Shown one piece after another: positions 1 to 12,226 of a stretch of 64,000 nt of DNA. Position 1 is the first letter of the stretch. The number at the start of each line of letters is the position of its first letter. The notes under the pieces are model-generated. The model saw only the letters and a program-made list of their open reading frames with translations, searched no databases and was not told where the DNA came from. The stretch covers positions 346,874-410,873 of the forward strand of contig QANY01008095.1 in assembly GCA_003255025.1 (NCBI GenBank). Reading direction: 5' to 3'. The position numbers and the translations under genes are program-made. This DNA comes from Datisca glomerata. Taxonomy: Eukaryota > Streptophyta > Magnoliopsida > Cucurbitales > Datiscaceae.

Positions 1-69
1 CTTCTTCTTCTTCTTCTTCTTCTTCTTCTTCTTCTTCTTCTTCTTCTTCTTCTTCTTCTTCTTCTTCTT
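1..69. repeat. (CTT)n microsatellite
   Basis: Uninterrupted CTT triplets from the first base of the window to about position 69. The array probably continues to the left of the window. No gene is associated with it. Confidence 0.97.
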
Positions 70-995
70 TAGTTGTTTCTTGTGTGTCTGCTATTTATGT
101 TTCAAACAATTCTCTAATTCTGGTAGTGGTTCTTTAGGTTGTTGTACTCCCTCTCTTGTTGTCATTCATCTTTGTTCCTTTTTACGAGTCATAGAGATTG
201 TGTGATGTGATGGGCATACAACTTGCTTATGTGTGGTTCTTGAAATTGTCTTAACTCGAGGCATCTGTGAAGCATAACCAACGCAATTATAGCACACACA
301 TAAGTATAAATATTTTGTACTATCGGTAAATAATATATGTACATTACGCGTAGTCTGTATAATTGTGTTTAATATTTTTGATTTTTTGGTGATCATAAAC
401 TGAAAGGAAAATCACACTACTTTTGTTTGTGATGCAATGTAGGTTAGATCAATGGAGTGTGGAGTCATGGATTTCATGGGTATATACATGTTCTATTTTG
501 AAATGGAGAAGGGTTTGAGTTGATGATCCGTGTAGTTGTAAATCGGGGGATCTACGTTCTTAGTTTGTACACGTGTCAATGGTCAGGGAGTTGTTTTCCT
601 CTTCGTTTAAACACAGATTTTCTTTTAATTTGTTTTAAATTAGCCAATCTATAGTTATGCATGTTTTTAGGTATTTTTAACATATAACTGTAGTACGTGT
701 TTTAGGTATTCTTTAAATGGCTTTGCCATTTACCATTACTACTAGGTCACTCAATAATTTTTATAATTTAAAAGTTGGACGGGCATTTTACTACACAGAT
801 AGTCCACTCCCTTATTTTTATGCCATTGATGCCCATGGCAAAATAAATTTAGAAAAAATGACGCAATTCACCAGTTTTAGGGTCTATTTTTAAATGAATA
901 TCCCTATTTTTTGCCAAATATGGTTGGTGGTTCCAGTAGCTTTAAATTTGTTATTCTTTCAATTTTAACTCTAATTTTTTCTCTCTTCTTTGTGT
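70..995. other. Non-coding AT-rich stretch
   Basis: No gene, RNA or repeat recognised. Short open frames here show no family resemblance and no splice or promoter context. Confidence 0.5.
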
Positions 996-1260
996 CATCC
1001 TCTCTCTCTCTCTCTCTCTCTGTTTGTCTGTCTCTCTCATCCTTGCCTGTTGTTGGCATCTCCAGCGGGATCTCCCTATATATCTCTCTGTCTCTCTCCC
1101 TCTCTGATTTTCTCTCATCTTCAGCGGGATCTCCCTATATATCTCTTTCTCTCTCCCTCTCTGATTTTCTCTCATCTCTATCGGTTGTTGGCATCTCCGA
1201 CGAGATCTTTCCTTATGTATATATATATCTCCCCTCTCCCCCTTTGATCTCTCTAGCTTT
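996..1260. repeat. CT-rich tract with a tandem duplication
   Basis: A (CT)n run at about 1000-1022 is followed by two near-identical units of about 60 bp (about 1063-1121 and 1122-1182). Each begins with CAGCGGGATCTCCC and ends in a CT-rich stretch. A diverged third start (GGCATCTCCGACGAGATC) follows at about 1190. The long open frames on both strands are products of the simple-sequence composition, not genes. Confidence 0.85.
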
Positions 1261-3797
1261 GTCCTAGGAGCTTGGGCAGAATTCACTCTGAGCTCAAGCT
1301 CAGAAGCTTTAATCTGAACTCACGAGAAACAAAAGCTCTGATATGAGCTTGAAGATCATTTTTTATGTCCCTCATCTCTCTCTCTGTCTCTCAAGTTTGA
1401 GTAATTTTCTATTTACTGTGAGATCTGGATGTAGAAGGTGAGTGTGTTTTCTATATTTAGTTTTGCTAGGGGTGAGGGATCTCTCTACTTTGTAATTTTT
1501 ATGGACGTTATATACATAAATTACAGACATTATGTAAATAAATTAGTGTTGTAAACAAATCATATAATGTAAATAAACTATAGACGTATAAAAATTATAT
1601 ATGTTAAATAGATGAATATGGATGGCGCATAAATTATGGTTCTCATGAATAATACATGTAAAAATAATTAGAAACGAAATATGTTGATAAAAAATTATTA
1701 AATGAAGGCGACCAGTACAAAGTAACTACTAAAACTGTTTCATATAAGGTCCCATTGGTGCCCATACATTATTTAAAAAAATTAATAAACATGTTTAAAC
1801 ATCGCGTGTGTATTCGCAGACAAAGTTATAACATCGTCTATTTTTTTATCATTCACATGGGTTTACTGGCCATTTTTGCAAAAACTTTTTAGACCTACCA
1901 TTTAACTACAAAGGTGAATCAAATAGATCATTTGTGTAGTTCTCCCATTTAAAGTTTCATAAGAAAGATCTATAAACTCAATTCTAATTTCAGTTTAATT
2001 TCATCATCTTCTGCCTTCACCTCTTTTTTCTCATTTTTTGAACCCTTTACCGCCAAAATATAATCGCAATAAATCGATCCAAATGGATCAACGAACCAAT
2101 CGTCTGTAGAGTTTTCCGTTACACAAATAGTTGATAATATGAAAGAAATAGAATTTTCCCCAAACAAATTATCCATTACAGGGAGTTCCCCAACCAAATA
2201 GTAATCATATGGAGAAAATAATAATCCATGGCATTTTTTAATTCAACAATGGGGAAGCAAATACGTAATAATGATTCTTGATCAATTAATAGGATAGGAC
2301 AAGTTTTATTCTCATTCTTCATTTTGCAGAGATAATACAACTATTCTTTCAATAGACCTAAAAGAGACAAGCTTACACTTTTAAAAAGTGAGACACAATA
2401 AGCTTCTTATATCCTGCCATTAAAGCTTCCGTTTGACGGACAACTGTCCAGTCCAGTCTCCAATGTAAATATAAAAAAATGAGGGTTATCTTTGATTCCA
2501 GTTCTGAGACATATGAATCAGGATACCTGAGAGTCATCTAGTCAATCAAGGAAACATTAGGAACATGGAGACCTAACGTGAAGGAAAGAATGAGTGTTTT
2601 TAATGAGCTTAGATGACTGCCTGTAATAGCACCTCATTGGGGTTGCCAATGGGTGATAGTGATGGTAATGTATGGTGGTTCTGAAACTCCATGTGTAGTG
2701 CTATTTATATATGTATATAATGCTCCATAATGGGGGAGGGAGGGAGAGTGCTATATAGTGAATCTATGCTCAAGTGAATATGTATACCCTCTTTAATAGG
2801 AGTGTCGAGCCTCTTTATATAGATATGGAGCGGTAAACCTTATTTATGACACTCAATGTGTAAATGACACATATCTCAGTGACATTTGTAGGCTAACATA
2901 TAGAACGTTGTCATGTGTCTCTAGATTCATTCCCAATGGGAGGAAGACACATCTAGAATACTAAGGAGATCATGAAAGTAGATTGAAATGATGAGCCTCA
3001 ACTTAATCTACTAAGTCATATGCCTGCTTTTTTAAGATTGTAAAGTTCATCCAAATCTTATCACTTGACTTGATGATCGTGGATACCCATGACGGAATTT
3101 ATCCATGGCGTGTGGACCTATGGTAGGTCAACCCATGACAATTGAAACTATCAATCTACAAAGGGCATAATTTCTTCTTTGATAATGAATCTTCTATCGC
3201 GGAGGTAGACGATTGGCCGAACAACGTAAAAAATTGTTTGTATATATTTTCACATTTTCTTCATTATGGGGTATTCGTTACAGTACTACGTCTATACTCA
3301 TAGATCAAACAAAATTTAATCAAGTGATTTCTTTACGATAAAATAACATGCATAAAACGATTTGTTATGCATAATAACTGAGACATAATAATTAAGACCG
3401 ATATTTCTACGAAATGGCTAATATGGTGGTGCGAATTATACTAACAAATGCAGTAACAATATTAAACAGATTCGTGAGAGGAATAAATGGTAGATATACA
3501 TATATCACACACACACATTTATGTATATATATATATATCTGAAAATTATAAAGAAATTTAGAAAAAAAATTCTGTATATTTTCTATATCAAACAAAACCA
3601 TATTACAAGAGTATATAAAGAACTATATGAGCTACATATCCAAATTTCAAGGAACTAATACAGGAAACAAATGAATCAACTCCTACATCAGTGGGATTAC
3701 AAACTAAAAGATATATGGAGATAATTAAGTATATATTCAATTACATGATCTAAGCTAAATCAAATCTTAACAATATATATATATATATATTAGCATC
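1261..3797. other. Non-coding stretch, no recognisable gene
   Basis: AT-rich sequence with small (AT)n runs near 3525-3540 and 3770-3790. A 75-codon minus-strand frame at 1970-2197 has an acidic and lysine-rich C-terminus but resembles nothing I recognise and has no supporting promoter or splice signals. I see no retroelement motif here. Confidence 0.4.
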
Positions 3798-4118
3798 TTA
3801 AAACAAACCCATGTAGCAAAGTTCCATATATCTTGTATGACAAATGTTGTATGCCAAGTAATCAGTATGTCTCCTACACCGTTGGAGTGTCTTAAACCAA
3901 CATTCCATATAATTATCAGGCAATTTGACATGATCCTCTTCATTGTCAACAGAAGACATATAAAAATCATGTAAAACTGAAAATGATAAGTGTGAGAAAG
4001 ATGGTAAAGAACTAGATGAATGGATATCACCATGAGCACCCACTATAGTTACCAAAAGTGTGATCCATATTATCAATTTTCTTCTTCTAATGAGTTTATC
4101 TAATCCATTTTCACTCAT
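3798..4118 (-). CDS. Possible small secreted protein with paired C-x7-C motifs
   Basis: The minus-strand frame is open from 4199, but I choose the second methionine (codon 4118-4116). A TATAAAAG box lies at 4221-4228, which would start transcription near 4195, leaving the upstream ATG at or before the cap site. The 106-residue product has a basic N-terminus (KLIRRRK) followed by a hydrophobic segment at about residues 14-28 (LIIWITLLVTIVGA), like a signal peptide or anchor. A serine-rich stretch follows, then two cysteine pairs with equal spacing near the C-terminus (CWFKTLQRC and CHTRYMELC). I do not recognise the family. Similar architecture is seen in plant secreted cysteine peptides, but that is an inference. 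It could also be a chance frame; there are no introns or neighbours to help. Confidence 0.35.
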   Translation of the reverse strand: MSENGLDKLIRRRKLIIWITLLVTIVGAHGDIHSSSSLPSFSHLSFSVLHDFYMSSVDNEEDHVKLPDNYMECWFKTLQRCRRHTDYLAYNICHTRYMELCYMGLF

Positions 4119-4220
4119 ATTCACTGTTTCTCTGATCACTTGAAATTCTTTAAATGCAATGCTTATAACCTTAAGACAGATGTTGTTGAAAGTGAACATT
4201 TTGAATATATATGCTTAATT

Positions 4221-4228
4221 CTTTTATA
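4221..4228 (-). promoter_or_regulatory. TATA box candidate for the small secreted protein
   Basis: TATAAAAG on the minus strand, about 103 bp upstream of the chosen ATG. It is only 22 bp upstream of the first in-frame ATG, which is why the downstream start is preferred. Confidence 0.35.
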
Positions 4229-4478
4229 CAAAATTTAAATTAATGGGAATTGAGATAAGAGTGGCTCAGATTAAATGTTTAAAAATTATGTATCTTTTTT
4301 ACATTAAAAATTTCAAATGAAGAGAATGTATTTTAGCTGAAGCAACTGTTTTTAGCAAGTTATCCAAAGAAGCTGTGACCTCTTTTTATTAAATTGACTA
4401 ACAAAAGATTCATCTTTATTATGTGGCTCTTAATGGTTTCAAAATGTTATTCTTCAGACGTAATTTTCGTTTCTTTAC

Positions 4479-4612
4479 GTGATACGGTGAAGTTATCTTT
4501 AGATTGTATTTCCATTTATGACTTTTACAAGCAATAAATGTTTGATGAAAATGTGATTTTTTTTTTCATGCATATGTGATACGGTGAGGTTATCTTTAGA
4601 TCGTATTTCCAT
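4479..4612. repeat. Short direct repeat
   Basis: Two copies of about 38 bp sharing GTGATACGGTGA and TTATCTTTAGAT, at about 4479-4516 and 4575-4612, offset by 97 bp. Origin unknown. Confidence 0.6.
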
Positions 4613-4689
4613 TTGTTAATGATTAATGTACTTCATTTACCCATTCAATAAACCAAAGATTATTCTACAATTGTTTACATACTTTTTGT

Positions 4690-5794
4690 TGGTAATAATA
4701 CAACTTGAAAGTAACACAATAATTAAAAATTTGAGAATGTAAACAACTAGGATGAGGCATGAAAATCTCGCTCTCTTTAAGGAGATTCACGTCCTCTGTA
4801 ATTTGATAATTTCAATAACCAATGCAGCAGATTTCTCTTGACTTGTCCCTTTTAGGATACAACAACTCAATTAAAACATTGTATAGCTCACACTAAATTG
4901 TACAATGATTGAGCTCAAAGATCCTTCAAGATAACAGCTCTCTCCAAGAAAAACTCTCAAAAGAAAAGAATAAGAGAAAGATGTCATGTAGGATGAGGTA
5001 TGTTGGAGAAGAGAAACTTAGGAGATATTTATAGGTAGCTAGAAGCCCTTAATAATATGTACATAAATGTAATATTTATAGATAGCTAGTAGCACATATA
5101 ATAAAATCAAATAACTTCCGAAATTAATCTATATAACTTGCCATCTTTCATCTCCTCCTTTCAATTCTTAGAAACTCTTTCAAATTCTTAGAAACTCCGA
5201 CAATTGTCTTTCAAGACTATTCAATCTCCAAATAGTTTCTTCTTCTAATTCATCGTTCTTGAAGGATGTTACCACACCATTATCTTAGTATTTTTACAAA
5301 AAAAAATAACATTAAAATGTTATAACAAACCCCACTCATTTTAATATTTAAAAAAATAACAAGAGATCTTTATTGGCCAAAGAAAGACTATTTATGCATC
5401 ATGAATGTCGACTCTTGAACCTCCATTAGTATGACAATAGTAATCTCTACTCTAGAGTTAATAGTGGTCTCAGACTTGAACTATGATTTCTTAAAGGAAA
5501 TAAAGAATTACTACTCACACATAATAATCGAGGCGTTTAAAATGAGCTTTATTAACTAGCACGTTACGACCTCATGCTGATCCCAGTTTTTTTTGTGAGC
5601 ATATATGAGAATCAGCCCAATTCTCATAGAAAGCGGCCCCACTCCCATGGTCACCTAGGTAAAATCTATCAAGGGTGTTCCTATAACTATTACACCCCAC
5701 TCATACCGTTATATAATGGTTATTCACTCTACTAATAAAAGCAGTGCTGCCACTATGAATTAAAACAGTTGTACTGGATTTTCCTACATTGGAA
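4690..5794 (-). mobile_element. Probable 3' region of the decayed copia element (LTR not delimited)
   Basis: This lies downstream, in minus-strand sense, of the copia RNase H fragment. A purine-rich AATGAGTGGGG on the minus strand at about 5328-5340 is followed by TGTTATAACA, the expected look of a polypurine tract next to an LTR start. I could not find the other LTR end or a second LTR copy, so the boundaries are guesses. Confidence 0.3.
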
Positions 5795-6607
5795 TCTCAT
5801 GTAATAACTCTCTCAACCAATTTGCTTCCTCATTTACTAAGTTAAACCAATAAGCTCGGCCTCCATTGTTGAGTTAGCGATTATAGTTTGTTTTTTAGAT
5901 TTTCAACAAATAGCACAACGACCTAATGTCAAAATATAACCAGTGGTAGATAGAGAATCATCTTGTAAAGCATTCTAGTATGCATCACTATAACCTTTAA
6001 GAGCAGCTGAATATTTTTTATAACATAAGCCATAGTTTTTCTTTCTGAGTAAATATTTCATTGCTCGCTCAATATCATGGTAATATACTCTTTCTGGCCT
6101 ACTTGTAAATTTAGTTAGTACCCCTATTGCATATGCAATGTCAGGTCTAGTACAATCAGTTGAATAACGCAAACTACCAATTAAACTTGCATATTCCTTT
6201 TGATTAACCACGTCATTATCACTTTTAATAGGAAATAAGTGAGTATTAGAGTCACAAGGAGTACTCACATGCTTAGAGTCAACATAGTTATATTTTCTCA
6301 AAATTTTCTCAACATAATGCAACTGATCAAGAAATATGCCATAGCATGTTCTTGTAATTTTCATCCCTAAAATAACATTAGCCTCACCAAGATCTTTGAT
6401 ATCAAAATGGCTTTGAAACATATTTTTTGTCTCAATAATGATATGTAAATTAGAGCTAAAAATTAACAGATCATCAACATAGAGGCTAATAATAACACGT
6501 GAATCATTACAAGATTTGTAATAGATGAATTTGTCACACTCATTTGATCTGAATCTATTTTTAATTATGCGAAAATCAAAATTTTCATGCCACTGCTTAT
6601 AAGTGTT
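5795..6607 (-). pseudogene. Ty1/copia reverse transcriptase-RNase H fragment
   Basis: Minus-strand remnant of a copia polyprotein (RVT_2 type). The 5' part of the frame runs from about 6607 to 5975 and shows the catalytic box SLYVDDLLIF and the palm/connection motif LGEANVILGMKI. It then has a conserved connection (ASLIGSLRY, RPDIAYAIGVL) and the start of RNase H (KGYSDAY). The frame is cut by a TAG just after GYSDAY. RNase H similarity continues to about 5795 with further stops, including a TGA within CAIC*KSKKQ. Sequence upstream of KQWHENFD does not match the family, so the RT fingers, integrase and gag are missing. Dead copy. Confidence 0.93.
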
Positions 6608-6639
6608 GTGTTTGATATGAACGCAAATGCACATGTCAT

Positions 6640-7559
6640 TAACAAGTAATAAAGTGATAAGTGAGTATCATTTTCCACAGTGATTGATGAAAAATAATTA
6701 CTTGACCAAATTTGTTTTAAATCAAAGTTAATTTGCTAAAAAAATGAAAATTGGTGACTAGGAGATCCTAATGTTAAAACATAGAGATATTGATTAAAGG
6801 TGAAACAAAACCAAAGGTGAGTTTAATGTAACCAATGGTTGAATGAGTTAGAATGATTAATTTCCCCCTTTTTGTTAATAACCTTGACTTAAATCTACTT
6901 GAACAACTATAGCTTTACTAACAACATTAACATCAACTCATTCACGTGCAAATGATTTCAATCTTTACAGCTTAAATCTTGATCAAATCTAACTTATTCC
7001 TAAGCTAGAGAGAAACTATGTGAGTGTGTGCTAGAGACTAGAGTTTGCACTCTCAAAACGCTTAAGATACTTTAAACCAAAATCTCAGACATAACTTAGC
7101 ATTCAGACTTTTCCTCTTAACTCTTCTAACTCATCTTTAAGTACACAAAATCATCAAGGAGAAAGGAAGCATTTACATCAAATAAACGTATCAAATGATG
7201 AGGTATTGAACTACAATTTATTAATCCATTGACTTCTTTTCTTTTATCTTTCTCTCTTTTTACGCAGCTAAAATATCTCTAATGTCATATTATCTTTTTA
7301 CACTAATGCCATTGTTAGTGACGAGGACACTCGGTTACTCAATAGTGTAACAAACAAGGTTGCTCGACAATATTATTTTTGTTTTTACTATAGTAGGCTC
7401 ATGCTTCTAGCTGCCTTTTAACACGAATGGCAACATTGTTAATGGAGACACCCGGTTACTCAACAGCCAAAAATGGAGAAGCAATTCTAACTTTGCTCTT
7501 CATTTTTTTAGCTTGCATTTTCTTCCAAGTCAATGCAAGCAACATGTTTGCATTCGGAC
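6640..7559. other. Non-coding stretch with two related motifs
   Basis: No gene seen. Two related stretches of about 40 bp (about 7306-7346 and 7424-7468) share GGTTACTCAA and flanking sequence. They may be part of the 3' region of the Athila element to the right. Confidence 0.4.
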
Positions 7560-8299
7560 ATTTTTACACATAAGCACCCTCCCCCAAACTTGGACATTTA
7601 TCACTTGCGTACATTATTTTCTCAATAGTTTGTTTTGAAGTTTTAAATGGTCAGTCCAAACATTACGCCTCCCCAACGTTTAAAGCTACTTAAACCTTCA
7701 AAAGAAACTAACCAAAGCTCTAACTGCAAAGGCTTTGGGAGACTGGCTTATAAAAAGGGCAAACTTCATTTATCTCTTATTGTTATCTTATTTTCTTCTT
7801 TTTTTATATGCATTTTTAGCTTTTAAACTTAAAAATATTCATCACTAGGCTTTAAATAAAAAATTTATCACTAAATGCCAGAATCAATCACTAAACCATT
7901 AAAATAAAGTAACTTAAACACATCAATCTTAAAACAAAAAAGGCATAGGGCCCTCACTCCTAAACTTAAATTGTGTAGTGTCCTCACTGCACACGGATGA
8001 TACTAAAAGTACTGAAACCAACCAACAAATTAAAATTCCAAACAGAAGAGGCCCGAAACAATTCAACATAATTATCCAAAACAAAATCCAGCAGAAATTA
8101 AAAGAGCAGAATTTAGAAAGAGTCAGAGAAATTTGCTTCCCTAATCCTATCGCAGCAAGCTGTATAAACCCTAAAGCTCTTAATGCTTTGATGAACTCCT
8201 TAGCCTTCCTCTTGCCTTGGAGGCTGCTTGGAGATCAGGTAGACGCTTTGGAAAAATTTGGATATGCTAAGCCAATGTTCTTTCTTTCTCTATTATTTT

Positions 8300-9761
8300 C
8301 CGCTTCATCTTTGTACTAGGACAAGGATCATCTTTCTTAGCATCCTTCTTCTTTTCCTTAGATTTGCCCTTAGACTTGTTGATTTTTTGTGTCTCTTCTT
8401 CACTTTCTGATTGATGCTTTTTAGGGCTCCAGGTCAACAATTTTTCTTTTCCCTTTTCCTTTTTATTTTTCAGTTATTTGGGTGGTGGTTTGGGTAGTTA
8501 TTCCCCTCCAGTCTCTTCTTCTTCCTTTTTCTCTTGTTCAGACTCATCTTCTTCACTTTCCTCATTTTCTTCATTCTCGTTATCTCCTTCTTCTTGCTCT
8601 AATTTTCCACTTTTTATTCTTCTTCTCCAACTTCTCCTTCCTCTTCAACTTCATCTAATCATTCTTCCTCTATATGCAACTCTCCTTCAGTTGCCATAAC
8701 TTTCTCTTGCCCAACTTCCTCTTCAATAGCATGCTCATCCTCAGCCTTACTGTCATCTTTAGCCTTCCAAGGTTGAAGGCTTTAGGGAAGGTAGGCGATG
8801 GCCATACTGACTTAGTAAAATTAAACTGGAATGTCTTCTTCCAAGTGTGGTCTCTAGATGACGTATATTCCCGGTATGACTTTTATTGTTGCTTTAGATT
8901 TAGCAGCATTTTCCACATCTTCTTTTGGAGTGCCTCTGGCTGTGTTAAATTCCCATTCATTGATGCAAGTGTTGTTCAAGGTTAGTGCTTTCCAATGACT
9001 CCTACTTTAAAGCATGTAGACAAGATGATGAAGGACGCACAAAAGGGGTAGTCAAGGGTTCTTTTCCTTTTTCAACTACAAATCTCGCTATAGCCATCAG
9101 GATTATGCTCCTCTGTTAATCAGCTTCTCTTCATCACTCGCAATGGTACTCCAGCCATAAAACACAGATTATTGATACCACACTTTAGCTCAAGGGTTAA
9201 GGAAGAACTTAAACATGTTTTTATACCCTCGATTGATACAGTGTGTCATTTAGTTTCAAAAACATTTAATTCAAGTAGCATAGCATCCAATTGCACATCA
9301 AATTTTTCTTTTCTTAAAATAGAGTATTCATCTTCAAAGTTCTCCAAATAAAAAACAACATTAATAGCTTCAGGTGTAAAAGAGACAGAGGTGCCTCTTA
9401 CAGTTATAGGGTCTTGATTGTGCTTTAAAAAATTGGCACAAAACTCACTTACTATAAGCACTACAACACTTTCAGGATGAGAGCAAAACTTCCTATATTT
9501 TATCTAGTTGATGATGGCCACAATATCATTTAGCAGCCCTAAAGATGGGGTATTTTTTATCAGGAAGCCTTTCTCTTCATGGAAATTTTTAGCCCTCATC
9601 TCTTTTTCATACATTTGGTCAGCTTCATCACTGAAAACTTCTCTGTGGCAACAAACTTCATTGCTTGGCTCTTCTTTCTCATGGCTGAAATATAAAAATA
9701 AGATTTTTAGTGAAAGAAAGGGGTGGCACTTTAGGTTTCGAAAATGACAGAGCTGGGACAA
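8300..9761 (-). pseudogene. Env-position ORF of the Athila element (putative plant transposon protein domain)
   Basis: The minus-strand frame from 9761 to 9246 is continuous except for one in-frame TAG at 9504-9506. It reads through FSDEADQMYEKEMRAKNF, FCSHPESVVVLIVSEF, then VRGTSVSFTPEAINVVF. This is the pattern of the 'putative plant transposon protein' family (Pfam PF20167 as I recall it), usually found downstream of pol in Athila-like elements. After 9246 similarity continues in broken frames (for example AKVWYQ near 9190). The segment at 8500-8700 encodes a Glu/Asp-rich tail on this strand, as is common for the C-terminus of these proteins. Function is unknown; an envelope-like role has been proposed from position only. 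Confidence 0.7.
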
Positions 9762-10387
9762 GGAGAAGACAACAATGTTTTAAGGATTTAAAAATTTAGG
9801 TTGCTTAGTAGGATTGGGTTCACGATGCTTGATTTAAAGCAAGCGAGCTGCTTCCCTATTGCACCATATGTTAACCACTCTATTGAATCAAGACAAGAAT
9901 TTTGAAAGAATATTTGCTTCGAGGCTAAGTTTTTGAAATTGAAGGGATATTTCCATTAAGCACGAATCTTGTTGAGATATTTTCACCGATTTAGCTCCTC
10001 AGTGCCGCAGCTTGCTATTTGTACGGCGCTGTACCAAAGGACTTATTCAAAACCCATTTACATGATTTTCTTTTGAGATAGGGACACATTTTGTTTAACC
10101 TATGATTGTCTAATTGAAGAAGATATTCTATCCAGATGAGATATTTTATAGCACAAAATCAGGAATTATGAATAAAAGTGAGTAAATTAAAAATCATATC
10201 CTAATTAGAAAAAAATAAACTTAAGGCAATAAAATTAAAAACGTAAATGCAAGGGTTGAAAAGAAATATCATGGGTTGCCTTTCAACACTTATAGTGATG
10301 CTTCAAACTACCTTTTAGTGATATTTCATGGGTCTTTAAGCGAGGTTGATGTCTTCATTCTATCCACTTCATTGTCCTAATATTGCT
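9762..10387 (-). other. Athila spacer between pol and the env-position ORF
   Basis: Non-coding. The minus strand near 10260-10285 has the AAGGCAACCCATG spacer typical just downstream of pol in this group. Nothing else seen. Confidence 0.5.
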
Positions 10388-11440
10388 TCACTCTCTCGCC
10401 ATTAACTTTGAATTCTCTCCCTTTTTCTCATCCATTAAGTCCACAACTCCATAAAGATAGACTTTAAGCAACTTAAAAGGTCTTGACCAACGATATTTTA
10501 ATTTTCTTGGAAACAGCTTCAATCTGGAATTGAATACCAAAACTTGAGTTCTTGGATTCAATTCTCTAGCCATAATTCTCTTATCATGCCAGCTTTTTAT
10601 TTTCTCTTTATATAATCTTGAATTTTCATATGAGAATAACTGATTTCATCCAACTCATTCAATTGCAAAGCTTTATTTTCTCCAGCAGCTTGCAGGTCTA
10701 GATTCAATTTTTTTCACTACCTAGAATGCTCTATATTATAGCTCCAAGGGTAAGTAACGGGTTTTCCAAAGACTAGCATGTATGAAGACATGCCCTGTGG
10801 GTCTTGAAAGTTATTTTATAGGCCCGCAATGCATCATCTAACTTGATGGACTAATCCTTCCCGTTGCGATTTACCACTTTTTCCAGAATTCTTTTGAACT
10901 CTCTATTTGACAATTCAATTTGCCCACTAGTTTGAGGGTGGTAAGTTGTAGCAACTTCGTGTCTCACTTTATACTTGGCTAAAATTCTTTCAAAAATCTT
11001 GTTACAAAAGTATGTGCCTTCATCACTGATGATTGCTCTAGGTGTGCCAAATCTTGTGAAAAATATTCTTCTGAAGAAAATTGATAGCGATCCTAGAATC
11101 ATTTGTTGGCAAGGCTAAAGCTTCTGCTCGTTTAGACACATAGTCAGCTGCAACAAGAATGTATAGGTTACAAACGATGGTCGGAATGGTCCCATGAAAT
11201 CTATTCTCCATACATCCAACAGCTCAACTTCTAGAATACTGTTGAGGGACATTTCTTGGCTTTTGTGAAAGGTTTCCAGTCCTTTGACATTTTTCACAAC
11301 ATTTAACCATCTCATGAGCATACTTAAAAATTGAAGGCCAATAATACCCATATTGCAGTACCTTTATAATCGTTCTCATTCCTCTAAAATGTCCACCATA
11401 AGGAAAGGGGTGACATTGTTGCAGGACGCTTTGCATCGCC
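10388..11440 (-). pseudogene. Athila integrase remnant
   Basis: Three frames together cover a gypsy integrase. The H2C2 zinc finger is at 11436-11224 (HPFPYGGHF, then VKCCEKCQRTG). The frame shifts to the core N-terminus at 11351-11115, with the first catalytic Asp in VWRIDFMGPF. The rest of the core lies at 11102-10851 with the second Asp in [10 protein letters not shown] and a Glu region [18 protein letters not shown]. The C-terminal domain is at 10573-10388 (VLVFNSRLKLFPRKLK). The catalytic residues are still visible, but frameshifts and stops between the parts rule out a protein. Confidence 0.93.
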
Positions 11441-11639
11441 TCCTCTACTACACACCTTCTATATATCTTGTCAGAGCATTGCTTGAACAGGTCTTAAATT
11501 GCTGAAAGAATTTCTTTAGCTGTTACGGGTTCAACTCTGGAGTCAGCACACCATGGTGCCTTCACATGATTGATTGTCAACAACTGTTCATCTGGGAAGG
11601 TCTCTATTATGGCTAATCCTACTGTAGCATCATTCCCAG

Positions 11640-12114
11640 GTTCAAGTCCTGACAAATGGTTAGCAACCTAATTTTTTATGCCATTTCTGTCCTTAATTTT
11701 AAGATCAAACCCTTGCAACAACATAATCTAACTGATTAGTCTAGGATTTGTATCTTTTCGAGAGATCAAATATTCAATGGCTGAGTGATCAGCATAAACT
11801 GTGACTTTTATGCCAATAAGATATTCTCTAAACTTGCCAAATGCAATAACAACAACCAATAATTCTTTTTCTGTTGTGGTATAATTCAATTAAGCATTAG
11901 TAAAAGTTCTGCTAGCATAATATATTGAATGAAAATTTTTACCCTTGCATTGGCCAAGGATAGCTCCCACAGCATGGCCACTGGCGTCACACATCAACTC
12001 AAATGGAAGCTCCCAATTTGGAGCCACTATGATGGGTGCTGATGCCAAAGGTTCTTTAGCTCTAGGAAGCTTACTTACAATCATTATTGAATTCAAAAGG
12101 TCTATTATGCTCAA
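11640..12114 (-). pseudogene. Athila RNase H remnant
   Basis: The frame 12114-11890 shows SAPIIVAPNWELPFELMCDASG with the RNase H Asp, then GAILGQ and YYASRTFTNA. After a stop, the match goes on to about 11640 with an IVYADHSA-like segment and a degenerate 'VANHLSGLEPG' end. Minus strand, between RT and integrase as expected. Confidence 0.85.
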
Positions 12115-12226
12115 GTAACATGCATAAAGGTTTAGAAATATTTGAAAAATCTTCTGTAAAAACCTGTATGTCCCAGAAATCTCCTAATTTTCTTTATTGA
12201 TGTAGGAGAAGGCAACCTCTACATGA

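Noticed and set aside
911..1286. Overlapping open frames on both strands at the CT-rich tract
   Set aside because: Simple-sequence composition produces long Ser/Leu or Arg/Glu frames; no domain or gene structure.
1970..2197. 75-codon minus-strand frame with acidic/Lys-rich end
   Set aside because: No recognisable family, no promoter or splice context; not enough to call a gene.
8478..8985. Plus-strand Ser/Phe-rich frames
   Set aside because: They are the complement of the acidic tail of the Athila env-position ORF on the minus strand.
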